Shown piece by piece: positions 26,633-36,004 of a stretch of 64,000 nucleotides of DNA. The position numbers and the translations under genes are program-made. Source of the stretch: Clostridiales bacterium (lineage in GTDB: Bacteria; Bacillota; Clostridia; Saccharofermentanales; Saccharofermentanaceae); assembly GCA_017617995.1 (NCBI GenBank), contig JAFZVE010000051.1:55199-119198 (forward strand). Reading direction: 5' to 3'. The notes beneath the pieces were generated by a model. The model was not told the DNA's origin, did no database searches, and was given only the letters and a program-made list of their open reading frames with translations. The stretch's first letter is position 1. Every line of letters starts with the position of its first letter.

Positions 26633-28402
26633 GTGAAACAGATTATGTTAGGTAATGAAGCTGTTGCACGCGGTGCCTATGAGGCAGGAGTGAAGGTCGT
26701 TTCCTCCTACCCGGGTACACCGAGTACAGAGATTACGGAGACGATCGCCACCTACGACCGCATCTACTGCGAGTGGGCGACGAACGAGAAGGTCGCATCC
26801 GAGGTGGCTATTGGTGCCAGCATCTGCGGCGCACGCGCGATGACATGCATGAAGCACGTCGGTATGAACGTAGCTGCCGACCCGATGTTTACTGCTGCTT
26901 ATGAGGGCGTAAACGGTGGTCTGGTATTCGTCGTTGCCGATGACCCGGGCATGCACAGTTCACAGGATGAGCAGGACAGCCGTAACTACGGCCGCGCCGC
27001 GAAGCTCATGATCCTCGAGCCGTCTGACAGCCAGGAGTGCAAGGACTTCGCCAAGAAGGCTTTCGAACTCTCCGAGAGATTCGATACTCCGGTGATCCTT
27101 CGTATGCATACCCGTGTTTCCCATTCCCGTTCTCTGGTAGAGCTCTCTGATCCGGAAGACATCGTCGTCAAGCCGTATGAGAAGAACGTCAACAAGTACG
27201 TCATGATGCCGGCTATGGCCATCAAGCGTCACGTCGTAGTCGAGCAGAGAATACTGGATATCGCCAAGGCTTCGAACGAAGAATTCCTCGGCATGGGCAT
27301 TCATAAAGTAGAGATGAACGATACCAAGCTCGGTATTATCACGGCCGGTGCTTCCTACCAGTACGTGAAGGAAGGCGTTCCGACGGCTTCCGTTCTGAAA
27401 CTCGGCTGCGTATGGCCGCTGCCGATGGATCTGATCCGCGACTTCGCTTCTAAGGTAGACCGTCTGGTTGTCGTCGAAGAACTCGATCCGTTCATGGAGA
27501 CCGAGATCAAGGCGGCCGGCATCGCTTGTGAGGGTAAGGACCTGTTCACACTGCAGGGCGAGTATAACGCCAGAATGATCCGTTCCGTCCTTTCTTCGGA
27601 CGCACTTCCGGAAAAAGCACTCGACCTCGATAAGCTTCCGAAGGCGCCGGGCCGTCCGCCGCTTCTCTGTGCCGGATGCCCGCATAAGGGTATGTTCCTG
27701 GCTCTGAACAGAGCGAAGGTCCAGGTCATGGGCGATATCGGATGCTATACACTCGGTACACTTCCGCCGACAGCCGCGATGGACGTTTCCGTCTGCATGG
27801 GCGCTTCGGTCGGTATGGCACATGGTTTCGATAAGGCCAGTGACGGTGAAGACAGTAGAAAGACCGTTGCCGTGATCGGTGATTCCACCTTCCTGCACTC
27901 CGGTATCACGAACCTCATTAACGCGGTATATAACCAGAGCGCGATCACTGTCATGATCCTCGATAACTCCATCACGGGTATGACGGGACATCAGCAGAAC
28001 CCGGCTTCCGGTAAGAACATCCGTCTGCAGCCGGCCCCGGCGATCGACCTCGAGACACTCTGCAGAAGCGTTGGTGTTACTTCCGTTAGAACTGTGGATC
28101 CGGTCGATACGTATGAAGTCGAGAAGATCGTTAAGGAAGAGATCGCGAAGGACCGCGTATCCGTCATCATCGTACGTCGTCCGTGCGCGCTGATCCCGAC
28201 CGGCAAGAAGCCGAAGGGCGTCTCGATCGTATTGAACGAAGAAAACTGCAAGAAGTGCGGTGCCTGCTCCCGTATCATGTGCCCGGCACTCGTAGCCGGC
28301 GAAGATAAGAAGCCGGTGATCGATCCGGAGGCATGTAACGCCTGCGGCCTCTGCATCAACATGTGTAAGTTCGATGCACTCTCTAAGAAGGAGGAAGCAT
28401 AA
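26633..28402 (+). CDS. iorA: Indolepyruvate:ferredoxin oxidoreductase alpha subunit
   Basis: IorA decarboxylates aryl-2-oxoacids (from tryptophan, tyrosine and phenylalanine) to aryl-CoA with ferredoxin as acceptor. The 589-residue protein has the N-terminal VSSYPGTPSTEITE motif, GMHSSQDEQDSRNYG, the thiamine diphosphate region GDSTFLHSGITNLINAVYN and a C-terminal two-cluster ferredoxin domain (CKKCGACSRIMCP and CNACGLCINMC). The first cluster is the atypical CxxCxxCxxxxCP form often seen in IorA. It starts with GTG 26633 after a weak GAGG. iorB follows within two bases. Confidence 0.95.
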   Translation: MKQIMLGNEAVARGAYEAGVKVVSSYPGTPSTEITETIATYDRIYCEWATNEKVASEVAIGASICGARAMTCMKHVGMNVAADPMFTAAYEGVNGGLVFVVADDPGMHSSQDEQDSRNYGRAAKLMILEPSDSQECKDFAKKAFELSERFDTPVILRMHTRVSHSRSLVELSDPEDIVVKPYEKNVNKYVMMPAMAIKRHVVVEQRILDIAKASNEEFLGMGIHKVEMNDTKLGIITAGASYQYVKEGVPTASVLKLGCVWPLPMDLIRDFASKVDRLVVVEELDPFMETEIKAAGIACEGKDLFTLQGEYNARMIRSVLSSDALPEKALDLDKLPKAPGRPPLLCAGCPHKGMFLALNRAKVQVMGDIGCYTLGTLPPTAAMDVSVCMGASVGMAHGFDKASDGEDSRKTVAVIGDSTFLHSGITNLINAVYNQSAITVMILDNSITGMTGHQQNPASGKNIRLQPAPAIDLETLCRSVGVTSVRTVDPVDTYEVEKIVKEEIAKDRVSVIIVRRPCALIPTGKKPKGVSIVLNEENCKKCGACSRIMCPALVAGEDKKPVIDPEACNACGLCINMCKFDALSKKEEA

Positions 28403-28403
28403 T

Positions 28404-29000
28404 ATGGCTAAGGATATTTCAATCGTACTCGCCGGTGTTGGCGGACAGGGAACCCTGATTGCCGGTAAGCTCCTCGGCATCCTCGCCATGAAGCTCGGCC
28501 TCGACATCAAGGTGTCGGAAGTACACGGCATGAGCCAGCGCGGCGGTTCCGTTATCACATACGTCAGAATGGGTGAGAAGGTATACTCTCCAATCATCGA
28601 AGAAGGCATGGCCGACTACGTGCTCGCCTTCGAAGAAGTAGAGGCTGTCCGCTGGGCAAACCTCCTGAAGAAGGATGGCGTGCTCCTCGTAAACTCCCAG
28701 AAGATCAAGAGCCTGCCGGTTCTTCTCGGAAATGCTGAGTATCCGGAAAATATCAAGGATTCCCTCGATGCTTCCGCTTCCGGTAATGCGAAGGTCGTGG
28801 AGTTCGACGCTCTTTCCGCAGCGCTTTCTTGTGGCAGCAGTAAGGCTGTAAACATGGTCATGGTCGGAGCGCTTTCCGCCGGTATGGACTTCCCGAAGGA
28901 ACTCTGGGAAGAAGCCATCAACGAGGCATTTGCCAGCAAGGCGAAGCTGATTCCGATGAATATCGAAGCTTTTAACAAGGGAAGAGATTTCCTCGCATAA
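28404..29000 (+). CDS. iorB: Indolepyruvate:ferredoxin oxidoreductase beta subunit
   Basis: A 198-residue gamma-type subunit with AGVGGQGTLIAGKLLG near residue 10 and the conserved SEVHGMSQRGGSVITYVR, which identifies IorB. ATG 28404 is preceded by AAGGAGGAAG inside the end of iorA; starting further upstream would overlap iorA without a ribosome binding site. Together with IorA it forms the active heterotetramer. Confidence 0.94.
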   Translation: MAKDISIVLAGVGGQGTLIAGKLLGILAMKLGLDIKVSEVHGMSQRGGSVITYVRMGEKVYSPIIEEGMADYVLAFEEVEAVRWANLLKKDGVLLVNSQKIKSLPVLLGNAEYPENIKDSLDASASGNAKVVEFDALSAALSCGSSKAVNMVMVGALSAGMDFPKELWEEAINEAFASKAKLIPMNIEAFNKGRDFLA

Positions 29001-29052
29001 AGCGACTAGATTACGTTATAATAGAAACAGAACGAATAAGGAGGACTCCCAT

Positions 29053-29484
29053 ATGTTAGTAAAACAGATCAACGTTTTTCTTGAGAATTCCTTCGGCCGT
29101 CTCGCAGAGGTGACGAAGGTTCTGGGCAAGGCCAATATCGATATCCGTGCACTTTTTGTTGCCGATTCGACAGATTACGGAATCCTCCGTATGATCCTTG
29201 ATAAGCCGGAAGAGGCCGTCATGGTACTGACCGAGGCCGGATTTACCGTAAGCATGACTCCGGTTCTCGCGATCGCGATCCCGGATAAGGCGGGTACGCT
29301 CGATGCGACACTGACTAAGTTCTCGGAGACGGGCGAGTCGATGGAATATATTTATGGTTTCGTCGGAAGAAAGTCGTCCGATGCGGTTATGGTGATCCGT
29401 GTACAGGATTTCGATCCGGTCATCAAGAAATTCGAGGAAGCCGGGATCCGTATCCTGAGCCCTGAGGAGGTATACGGCATCTGA
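29053..29484 (+). CDS. Tandem ACT-domain protein
   Basis: This 143-residue protein is two ACT domains: residues 1-68 (QINVFLENSFGRLAEVTKVL) and 70-143 (VLAIAIPDKAGTLDATLTKF). ACT domains bind amino acids. Such stand-alone tandem ACT proteins often sit beside iorAB and a phenylacetate-CoA ligase gene; the ligase is absent here. A TATAAT at 29017-29022 suggests its own promoter, without a clear -35. Its stop overlaps the next start (TGATGA). Confidence 0.88.
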   Translation: MLVKQINVFLENSFGRLAEVTKVLGKANIDIRALFVADSTDYGILRMILDKPEEAVMVLTEAGFTVSMTPVLAIAIPDKAGTLDATLTKFSETGESMEYIYGFVGRKSSDAVMVIRVQDFDPVIKKFEEAGIRILSPEEVYGI

Positions 29485-30761
29485 TGAAATCGGTTCCTTA
29501 TAATGAATACGGAATCCGGGATGCGGTGGTTCAAATGGCTTCAGAAGCGATGACCACCGTTTCTTCTGTATTTAGTGAGATTGAAAAAACACGTGAGATC
29601 AACCAGCTTAGAGTCCTGCAGGCCTTCCGCAATGCCCGCTTTGCCGAGGCGCATCTCGGCGCGACCACAGGTTATGGGTATGACGATATCGGAAGAGAGA
29701 AGATCGAAGAGATGTATGCGGAGATCTTCGGCGCGGAAGCGGCCTATGTACGTATCCAGGTGACCTGCGGCACGCAGATCCTGGTCGCATGCCTGTTCGG
29801 TATCCTGAAACCGGGAGAAGAGATGCTGGCCGTGACGGGACGCCCGTACGATACGCTCGCTTCGGCGCTGGGTGTCGAGAAGAAAGAAGATACGTTCACA
29901 GGATCCCTTCTGGACTACGGTATGAAGTATAACGAAGTTCAGCTGAAAGAAGACGGATCTCCGGATCTTGATGCGATCGCAAAAGCGATCAAGCCCGAGA
30001 CGAAAGTGGTTTTCCTGCAGAAATCGAAGGGGTACACCTCCAGAAGATGCCTGCGTGCGGACGATATAAAGGCTGTCGTCGATCTTGTGAAGGGGATAAG
30101 GGAAGACATCATCGTATTTGTCGATAACTGTTATGGCGAATTCGTCGAGACACAGGAGCCGTGCGCGCTTGGCGCGGACCTCTGTGCCGGTTCGCTTATC
30201 AAGAATGCCGGTGGCGGAATCTGTCCGTCCGGTGCATATGTTGCAGGACGTAAGGATCTCGTGGAAAGAGTCGCGGAGAGAGTCACGGCTCCGGGCCTCG
30301 GCAGTCATGTCGGACCGAGCCTCGGCTTTAACAGACAGATCGCCCAGGGTCTCTTCCTGGCACCGCATGTAGTGGCCGAAGCCCTGAAGGGAGCAGTATT
30401 TGCGGCGAAGATGCTGGAGATGGCCGGGTGCGAATGCGCGCCATCTTCGACGGACCTTCGCGGAGATATTGTGCAAAGTGTGGCTTTCCCTGACGAGAAA
30501 CAAATGGTAAACTTTTGTAGAAAAGTACAGAGCTGTTCACCGGTAGACTCGTTCGTATCTCCGGAGCCGTGGGATATGCCCGGATATGACGCACAGGTCG
30601 TCATGGCAGCCGGCGCTTTTGTACAGGGTGCGTCGATCGAGCTTTCGGCCGACGGCCCGGTAAAACCGCCGTACCTGGTATATATGCAGGGCGGACTGGT
30701 GTTTGAACAGGTGAAACTGGCGGTCATGATGGCCGTCTCAGAGATGATGGAGAAGAACTGA
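29484..30761 (+). CDS. Methionine gamma-lyase-like PLP protein (YnbB family)
   Basis: This 425-residue PLP-dependent protein of fold type I belongs to the YnbB family, sometimes labelled aluminium resistance protein. Conserved features are AHLGATTGYGYDDIGREKIE near residue 52, the central FVDNCYGEFVE and SLIKNAGGG, the last supplying the PLP-binding lysine. It starts inside the ACT gene's stop codon and ends one base before the next start, so it is part of a tight operon. The true reaction of YnbB proteins is not established. Confidence 0.88.
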   Translation: MKSVPYNEYGIRDAVVQMASEAMTTVSSVFSEIEKTREINQLRVLQAFRNARFAEAHLGATTGYGYDDIGREKIEEMYAEIFGAEAAYVRIQVTCGTQILVACLFGILKPGEEMLAVTGRPYDTLASALGVEKKEDTFTGSLLDYGMKYNEVQLKEDGSPDLDAIAKAIKPETKVVFLQKSKGYTSRRCLRADDIKAVVDLVKGIREDIIVFVDNCYGEFVETQEPCALGADLCAGSLIKNAGGGICPSGAYVAGRKDLVERVAERVTAPGLGSHVGPSLGFNRQIAQGLFLAPHVVAEALKGAVFAAKMLEMAGCECAPSSTDLRGDIVQSVAFPDEKQMVNFCRKVQSCSPVDSFVSPEPWDMPGYDAQVVMAAGAFVQGASIELSADGPVKPPYLVYMQGGLVFEQVKLAVMMAVSEMMEKN

Positions 30762-30762
30762 T

Positions 30763-32643
30763 ATGGGCAACGGCAACCGTCCGAACAATGGCAAACGCCC
30801 CAATAACGGTAACCGGCAAAATAGCGGGAAGCGCCCGAATGCGGGAAACCGACCGAATGCCGGTGCGCGCCCGAATGCCAATAAACGTCCGTCCGGTCAA
30901 GCTCGTCCTGTAAATAGAAGTGAAGATGCGTCCCGCAAGGAAACGGAGACGAAGAAGACACCGACTCCTATCCGCAGTGTGAAAAAGGAACGGGAGCTTG
31001 AGCTTCAGAATAAGATCATCTCCGGTGCGACACACGAGAATCGGGCGCAAAATACGGATAACGATCCCGTACCGCCGCAATTTAGAAGACCGCTCTTCGG
31101 AGATGAACCTGCGGAGGCGAAGAAGTCTGTGGTGGCGGAGAAAGATTCTCCTTCGTCCAGAGCAAGAAAACTGTCGTGGTGGAAAGTCCGCCAGGTCGAA
31201 AGAAAGAACAGAAATCTTCAGAAGGCCAAGCTTAAGGAGAAGCGCAAGGAAGAAGTAGAAGCCATTGCTGCGGCCGAAGCCGAAGCAGCGAAGAAGGCCA
31301 GGGAAGTGCCGGAGGTACTGGAAGAGACATATCCGGAGGTGGGTGAAGCCAGAAGACAGCATATGGCCAAGAAACGCAGAAGAGACAGTCTTCGTGCTGC
31401 GTTTAATTCTCTCCTCTGTGTGCTGATCCTTATTGGTATGCTGATTATCGCGGTGCTGTATGTTGTTGATTATGTTGCGGCCAAACCGACCTATGCGTTT
31501 GCTACAGAGGGAACGATCGAGCATACACTCGGTGCGACAGCGCTGGTCGTGCGAAATGAGACAGTAATGACCTCGACGCATACGGGTTCGCTTCTCAGTC
31601 AGGCGACGGAGGGGAGCCGTGTAGCCAAGAGCCAGCTTCTGGCGATGGTCATCCCGGAAGGCATGGAGTCGACACTGACGGAACTTCATAATGTCGAACA
31701 GCAGATCGTGGACAGGGAACGCCAGCTGATGCTTCAGGGGAAGGGTGTCGCCGCCAAGGCGATCTTCAATGAGACCAATGAAGAAATCAAGCCGATCATT
31801 ACGACGATCCGCCAGGATACTATGCTGATGAATCTTAACAACATGACGAGCTATGCATCATCGATCCGTGTACTGATGGAAAAGAGAGATTCAGAACTTC
31901 AGGATGTGGATTTCGGTGATGAACAGCTGACGGCTCTACGGGGAAGTGAAACTGCACTTCAAAACCAGTTGGAGAATCGCGCGAACTCGATCTATGCGGA
32001 TTGTCCGGGTATCGTGTCTTATAAGCTCGACGGTCATGAGACCGATATTACCCTGGATCTTCTGATGGATATGGTAGACACGAAGTGTGATTCGCTGATC
32101 AAGGAATCCAACAGTATCATTACCGGTGACCTGAGTGTCAAGCAGAATGAACCGGTCCTGCGTATCGTGCAGAATGATGTCCAGTACTTCGCATGTGAAC
32201 TGGAGAACGCCCCGATGGAAGAGTTCAAACTGGGCTCTACACATGTGATCCGTATTCCTTCAGAGGGAATCTCGATCTCCGATTGCGAAGTGGTGAGAAG
32301 TTCCGTCACGCGTAAGGGCCTTCTGATCGTATTCCGGACGGCGAACCAGGTGGAGAGGCTTCTTGACCGTCGCACAGTCAATATCGAGATCGTACAGACC
32401 AAGACCAGCGGCATTCGTGTTCCGGTCTCTTCACTGGTCAATGCAGATTACGATAGAGGCATCGCGACGATCTATGTCAATGAGAGTGGTTATGCACGCG
32501 GATATACCGTGCAGGTCAAAGACTATGACCGCGAGTATGCGATCATCGCACCAATCAGTGAAGACCAGACTGTGCCGAGTATCAGTACGATCGTTATCAC
32601 GAATCCCCAGACGGTAAAAGAAGGGGACAAGGTAGAAAAATAG
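30763..32643 (+). CDS. HlyD-like membrane protein with Asn/Arg/Pro repeat N-terminus
   Basis: A 626-residue protein with an unusual N-terminus of about 50 residues built from NGKRPNNGNRQN-like repeats, a charged cytoplasmic region (to about 210), one membrane helix (214-236) and an extracellular half that resembles HlyD-type periplasmic adaptors (barrel-sandwich and helical hairpin). In Clostridia this type of gene lies directly upstream of yggS and sepF, as here, pointing to a cell-division or envelope role; that is inference from gene order. It starts one base after ynbB stops. Confidence 0.75.
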   Translation: MGNGNRPNNGKRPNNGNRQNSGKRPNAGNRPNAGARPNANKRPSGQARPVNRSEDASRKETETKKTPTPIRSVKKERELELQNKIISGATHENRAQNTDNDPVPPQFRRPLFGDEPAEAKKSVVAEKDSPSSRARKLSWWKVRQVERKNRNLQKAKLKEKRKEEVEAIAAAEAEAAKKAREVPEVLEETYPEVGEARRQHMAKKRRRDSLRAAFNSLLCVLILIGMLIIAVLYVVDYVAAKPTYAFATEGTIEHTLGATALVVRNETVMTSTHTGSLLSQATEGSRVAKSQLLAMVIPEGMESTLTELHNVEQQIVDRERQLMLQGKGVAAKAIFNETNEEIKPIITTIRQDTMLMNLNNMTSYASSIRVLMEKRDSELQDVDFGDEQLTALRGSETALQNQLENRANSIYADCPGIVSYKLDGHETDITLDLLMDMVDTKCDSLIKESNSIITGDLSVKQNEPVLRIVQNDVQYFACELENAPMEEFKLGSTHVIRIPSEGISISDCEVVRSSVTRKGLLIVFRTANQVERLLDRRTVNIEIVQTKTSGIRVPVSSLVNADYDRGIATIYVNESGYARGYTVQVKDYDREYAIIAPISEDQTVPSISTIVITNPQTVKEGDKVEK

Positions 32644-32644
32644 T

Positions 32645-33373
32645 ATGAATATGTATAGTCCTGAAGAGATGAAAGAGAATATCGCCAGAGTCCGTGAACA
32701 GATCGCGGATGCGGCAAAAGAAGCCGGACGGGATCCGTCTGAGATCACGCTGATCGGTGTTTCGAAGTTCTTCCCGGCAGAGTATGCGGCACAGGCGTTC
32801 TCTCTCGGACTAACGGATCTCGGCGAGAACCGTGCGGAAGAGATGCACGGGAAGAAACAGATTCTTGACGAGAAGGATCTTCATCCCAACTGGCATCTGA
32901 TCGGGACTCTGCAGAGCAGAAAAGTCCGCCTGATCGCGGGAGAATCGTACCTGATCCACTCGGTGGATTCGACAAGTCTGGCTGCGGAAATCTCCAAGCG
33001 TTATGTTACAATCGAAACACGAGCGAAAATATTGCTGGAGGTCAATGTTTCCGGTGAGGAGAGCAAGCACGGTTTCACTTCGTCCGAAGTTATTGAGCAG
33101 ATAGAGACGCTCCTGTCGCTTCCGAATCTCGATATCTGCGGACTGATGACCATGGCACCGATCCAGCACCAAGAAGGCGAAGCAAGAACGGTATTTGAGA
33201 AAGCGCGCGACCTTTTTGAGGATCTTAAGCACCGTGGCGTGGACGAAGAATGCTGGAAGTATCTCTCGATGGGAATGAGCGGAGACTTCCGCGAAGCGAT
33301 TGCCTGTGGAGCGACCCATGTCCGTATCGGTACGGCCATCTTCGGGAAAAGAGATTATCCTGATCCGTTATAA
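32645..33373 (+). CDS. yggS: YggS-family PLP homeostasis protein
   Basis: This 242-residue PLP-binding protein of the YggS/PROSC (YlmE) family has no known catalytic activity but controls free PLP and amino-acid pools. The PLP lysine is Lys41 in LIGVSKFFP; further hallmarks are LGENRAEEM, WHLIGTLQSRK and LSMGMSGDFREAI, where the phosphate binds. It begins one base after the HlyD-like gene. Neighbourhood with sepF is widely conserved. Confidence 0.95.
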   Translation: MNMYSPEEMKENIARVREQIADAAKEAGRDPSEITLIGVSKFFPAEYAAQAFSLGLTDLGENRAEEMHGKKQILDEKDLHPNWHLIGTLQSRKVRLIAGESYLIHSVDSTSLAAEISKRYVTIETRAKILLEVNVSGEESKHGFTSSEVIEQIETLLSLPNLDICGLMTMAPIQHQEGEARTVFEKARDLFEDLKHRGVDEECWKYLSMGMSGDFREAIACGATHVRIGTAIFGKRDYPDPL

Positions 33374-33560
33374 TGTTGCACAAAAACACGCTCGCAATGT
33401 GGAAATATTACAGAAAAATGACACAAAGTAATATCAAAATTACATGTTATTTACCGTTGCGCCATTTCTATTGAAGTGGAATTTTCAGAAGTATATATTA
33501 ACCTCATAGTGAAATTCAGGGGTGCTAGACGCACTTCGACAGTAAATTTGGAGGTTAATT
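33374..33560 (+). promoter_or_regulatory. sepF leader and promoter
   Basis: The region has no gene. TTGAAG (33471-33476) and TATATT (33494-33499) are 17 bp apart and give a promoter about 60 bases before the sepF ATG. The AT-rich upstream part (33400-33460) has no other recognisable element and no terminator for yggS. Confidence 0.65.
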
Positions 33561-34100
33561 ATGGCAGGTTTTTGGAAGAACATTATTGACACAATCGCAG
33601 GCGTCAAGGGCATGGATGATGGTTACTATGACGATCAGGAAAATGAGATCTACGAGGATGAAGAAGTCTATGGTGACTCCTACACACCTGTAATCGAAGA
33701 GGAAGACAACTACATTCCTTCTGTTCCGGATACATCTTCTTATCAGGCACCCGAGCTCACAAGACCGATCGTTCTGCCGCGCAACGTACGTGCTACAGAC
33801 ACACAGGTAGTGATTCTCCAGCCGGATAGCATCCGTTCTTCTCAGCAGGTTTGCGATCATATCCGTGCAGGTCATACTGTTATCTGCAACATCGAGAATG
33901 TTGACCGTTCTGTTGCTCAGCGCGTGATCGACTACATCTCAGGTGCAGCTTACTCGATCGATGGCAACGTGAAGCCGATCGACCAGAACAGAAAGACATT
34001 TGTTGTTGCTCCGAGCACTGTTTCTCTTATGGACCGCGATGCACTTGCTAAGCAGGAAGAAGAACAGAACCAGGCTAATAACTATCGTCAGGCACTCTGA
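33561..34100 (+). CDS. sepF: Cell division protein SepF
   Basis: SepF anchors FtsZ to the membrane during Gram-positive division. The 179-residue protein begins with the amphipathic membrane-targeting helix MAGFWKNIIDTIAG, has an acidic disordered linker (residues 18-70) and ends in the SepF fold (about 78-150: VILQPDSIRSSQQVCDHI, VDRSVAQRVIDYISGAAY). The last 20 residues are a Gln/Asn/Glu-rich tail. It starts at ATG 33561 after GGAGG. Confidence 0.95.
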   Translation: MAGFWKNIIDTIAGVKGMDDGYYDDQENEIYEDEEVYGDSYTPVIEEEDNYIPSVPDTSSYQAPELTRPIVLPRNVRATDTQVVILQPDSIRSSQQVCDHIRAGHTVICNIENVDRSVAQRVIDYISGAAYSIDGNVKPIDQNRKTFVVAPSTVSLMDRDALAKQEEEQNQANNYRQAL

Positions 34101-34123
34101 TTTATTCGATTTCAAAATAGAAG

Positions 34124-34155
34124 AGGACTGTTGCTGTTGCGACAGTCCTTTCTCT
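34124..34155 (+). terminator. Rho-independent terminator of sepF
   Basis: AGGACTGT (34124-34131) and ACAGTCCT (34142-34149), with inner GC pairs, followed by TTCTCTATTTT. Confidence 0.8.
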
Positions 34156-34182
34156 ATTTTCCGAAAGTCAGTCTGTATATGA

Positions 34183-34222
34183 ACAAGAGCCCGTCTCGTC
34201 AGGGAGTCGGGCTCTTGTCTTT
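34183..34222. terminator. Second terminator, between sepF and glnS
   Basis: ACAAGAGCCCG pairs with CGGGCTCTTGT over 11 bp (34184-34218), with CTC/GAG adding inner pairs. On the plus strand it is followed by CTTTTGGTGTTT. It may serve both converging genes, since glnS ends at 34254 on the other strand. Confidence 0.75.
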
Positions 34223-34253
34223 TGGTGTTTAAATATTCTGCGATTAAGAACGG

Positions 34254-35921
34254 TCAGTTGGCAGCGGGCTTGTAGCTGTCCTTCAGAGAAACGCTTCTGT
34301 TAAAGACGAGCTTACCCGGCGCGGAGTCCTTCGTATCCATGCAGAAGTAGCCGATGCGCAGGAACTGGAAACGGTCAGCCGGCTTGGCATCACCGAGGGA
34401 AGCTTCAACCTTCGCGCCTTCCACTACGGTCAGAGAATCCGGGTTGATGTAGTCAAGATAATTGCAGTCAGCCAGATCCGGTGCCTCTACAGTGAAGAGA
34501 CGGTCGTAAAGACGTACGGTCGCATCGAGTGCAGTCTTCGTATCTACCCAGTGGATCGTGGCTTTGATACGGCGTCCGTCGGCCGGATTCCCGCCGCGGC
34601 TGGACTCTTCGTACTCGGCATGGACTGCGATGACCTTGCCGTTCTCGTCCTTATCGCAGCCAGTGCACTTGATGACATACGCAGACTTAAGTCGTACTTC
34701 GTTTCCAGGGAAAAGACGGAAATATTTCTTCTCCGGGACTTCCATGAAGTCGTCTTCTTCGATCCAGAGTTCTCTGGAGAAGGAGACCTCACGTGTGCCG
34801 TCTTCCGGACGCTCCGGGTTATTCTCGACGGTGAACGTCTCAGTCTGTCCTTCCGGATAATTGTCGATGATGAGCTTGATCGGATGTACGACGCCCATGA
34901 CACGCTTAGCTGTCGCGTTCAGATCTTCTCTGAGGCAGTACTCGAGGAAGGCGAAATCGACGACGCTGTTTACCTTCGAGATACCGTTTCTCTCATGGAA
35001 GTTATGGATCGCAGCCGGTGTATATCCGCGACGGCGCAGACCGCAGAGGGTAGGCATACGCGGATCGTCCCAGCCGTCTACAAGACCTGTCTCGACCATG
35101 TTGCGGAGCTTTCTCTTACTGAGGACTGTATGTGTGATGCCGAGTCTTGCAAACTCGATCTGACGCGGTTTGCATGGTACGGATACATTCTCGATGACCC
35201 AGTCGTAAAGAGGTCTGTGCGCCTCAAACTCGAGGGAACAGAGGGAGTGTGTGATTCCTTCCAGTGCGTCCTCGATCGGGTGCGCGAAGTCATACATCGG
35301 GTAGATGCACCACTTGTCACCGGTGTTGTGGTGACGCATGTGGTTGATACGATAGATCGCAGGATCACGCATGTTGAAGTTACCGGATGCCAGGTCGATC
35401 TTCGCACGAAGTGTCATCGCACCGTCTTCAAATTCACCGTTCTTCATTCTCTCGAACAGGTCGAGGCTTTCTTCGATCGGACGGTCACGATACGGGCTCG
35501 TGGCCGGGTGAGTGAGGTCACCTCTGTGCTCCTTCATCTCTTCCGGAGTCAGCTGGCAGACATACGCCAGGCCCTTCTTGATGAGCTCGACGGCATACTC
35601 GTACATCTTGTCGAAATAGGAAGAAGCATAGAAGAAACGGTCGTCCCAGTCATGGCCGAGCCACTTGATATCTTCCTTGATCGCCTCGACGTACTCTTCG
35701 TCTTCCTTCGTCGGGTTCGTGTCATCCATACGGAGGTTGCAAAGTCCGCCGTACTGCTCCGCCATACCGAAGTCGATCTCCAGTGCTTTTGCATGGCCGA
35801 TATGGAGATAACCGTTCGGCTCCGGTGGGAAACGGGTATGGACAGTCTTACCTTCGTAACGTCCGCCCGGTCCGATATCTTCCTCGATGGCTTCATGAAT
35901 AAAACTCTTATATTCGCTCAT
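34254..35921 (-). CDS. glnS: Glutaminyl-tRNA synthetase
   Basis: GlnRS charges tRNA-Gln directly. The 555-residue protein has the class-I signature PPEPNGYLHIGHAKALEID near residue 32 and a KMSKS-equivalent VLSKRKL near residue 265. The anticodon-binding beta-barrels fill the second half. Most Firmicutes lack GlnRS and use GluRS plus GatCAB amidation; its presence beside gltX fits the Clostridia that carry both. The gene follows gltX on the same strand, 83 bases apart. Confidence 0.96.
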   Translation of the reverse strand: MSEYKSFIHEAIEEDIGPGGRYEGKTVHTRFPPEPNGYLHIGHAKALEIDFGMAEQYGGLCNLRMDDTNPTKEDEEYVEAIKEDIKWLGHDWDDRFFYASSYFDKMYEYAVELIKKGLAYVCQLTPEEMKEHRGDLTHPATSPYRDRPIEESLDLFERMKNGEFEDGAMTLRAKIDLASGNFNMRDPAIYRINHMRHHNTGDKWCIYPMYDFAHPIEDALEGITHSLCSLEFEAHRPLYDWVIENVSVPCKPRQIEFARLGITHTVLSKRKLRNMVETGLVDGWDDPRMPTLCGLRRRGYTPAAIHNFHERNGISKVNSVVDFAFLEYCLREDLNATAKRVMGVVHPIKLIIDNYPEGQTETFTVENNPERPEDGTREVSFSRELWIEEDDFMEVPEKKYFRLFPGNEVRLKSAYVIKCTGCDKDENGKVIAVHAEYEESSRGGNPADGRRIKATIHWVDTKTALDATVRLYDRLFTVEAPDLADCNYLDYINPDSLTVVEGAKVEASLGDAKPADRFQFLRIGYFCMDTKDSAPGKLVFNRSVSLKDSYKPAAN

Positions 35922-36004
35922 AATTCTTTACTCTCACTTTCTTTAAGCACGTCTTTGTGCCATTTTGTTTTTCATGGTGAAAAGCACTAGTGCCTTTCGG
36001 TTTA

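Noticed and set aside
32645..34100. A yggS-sepF frameshift or missing gene between them
   Set aside because: The 187-base gap is a clean promoter and leader region and both proteins are full length.
35922..36004. T-box leader before glnS
   Set aside because: The gap is only 83 bases and contains no specifier hairpin or T-box consensus.
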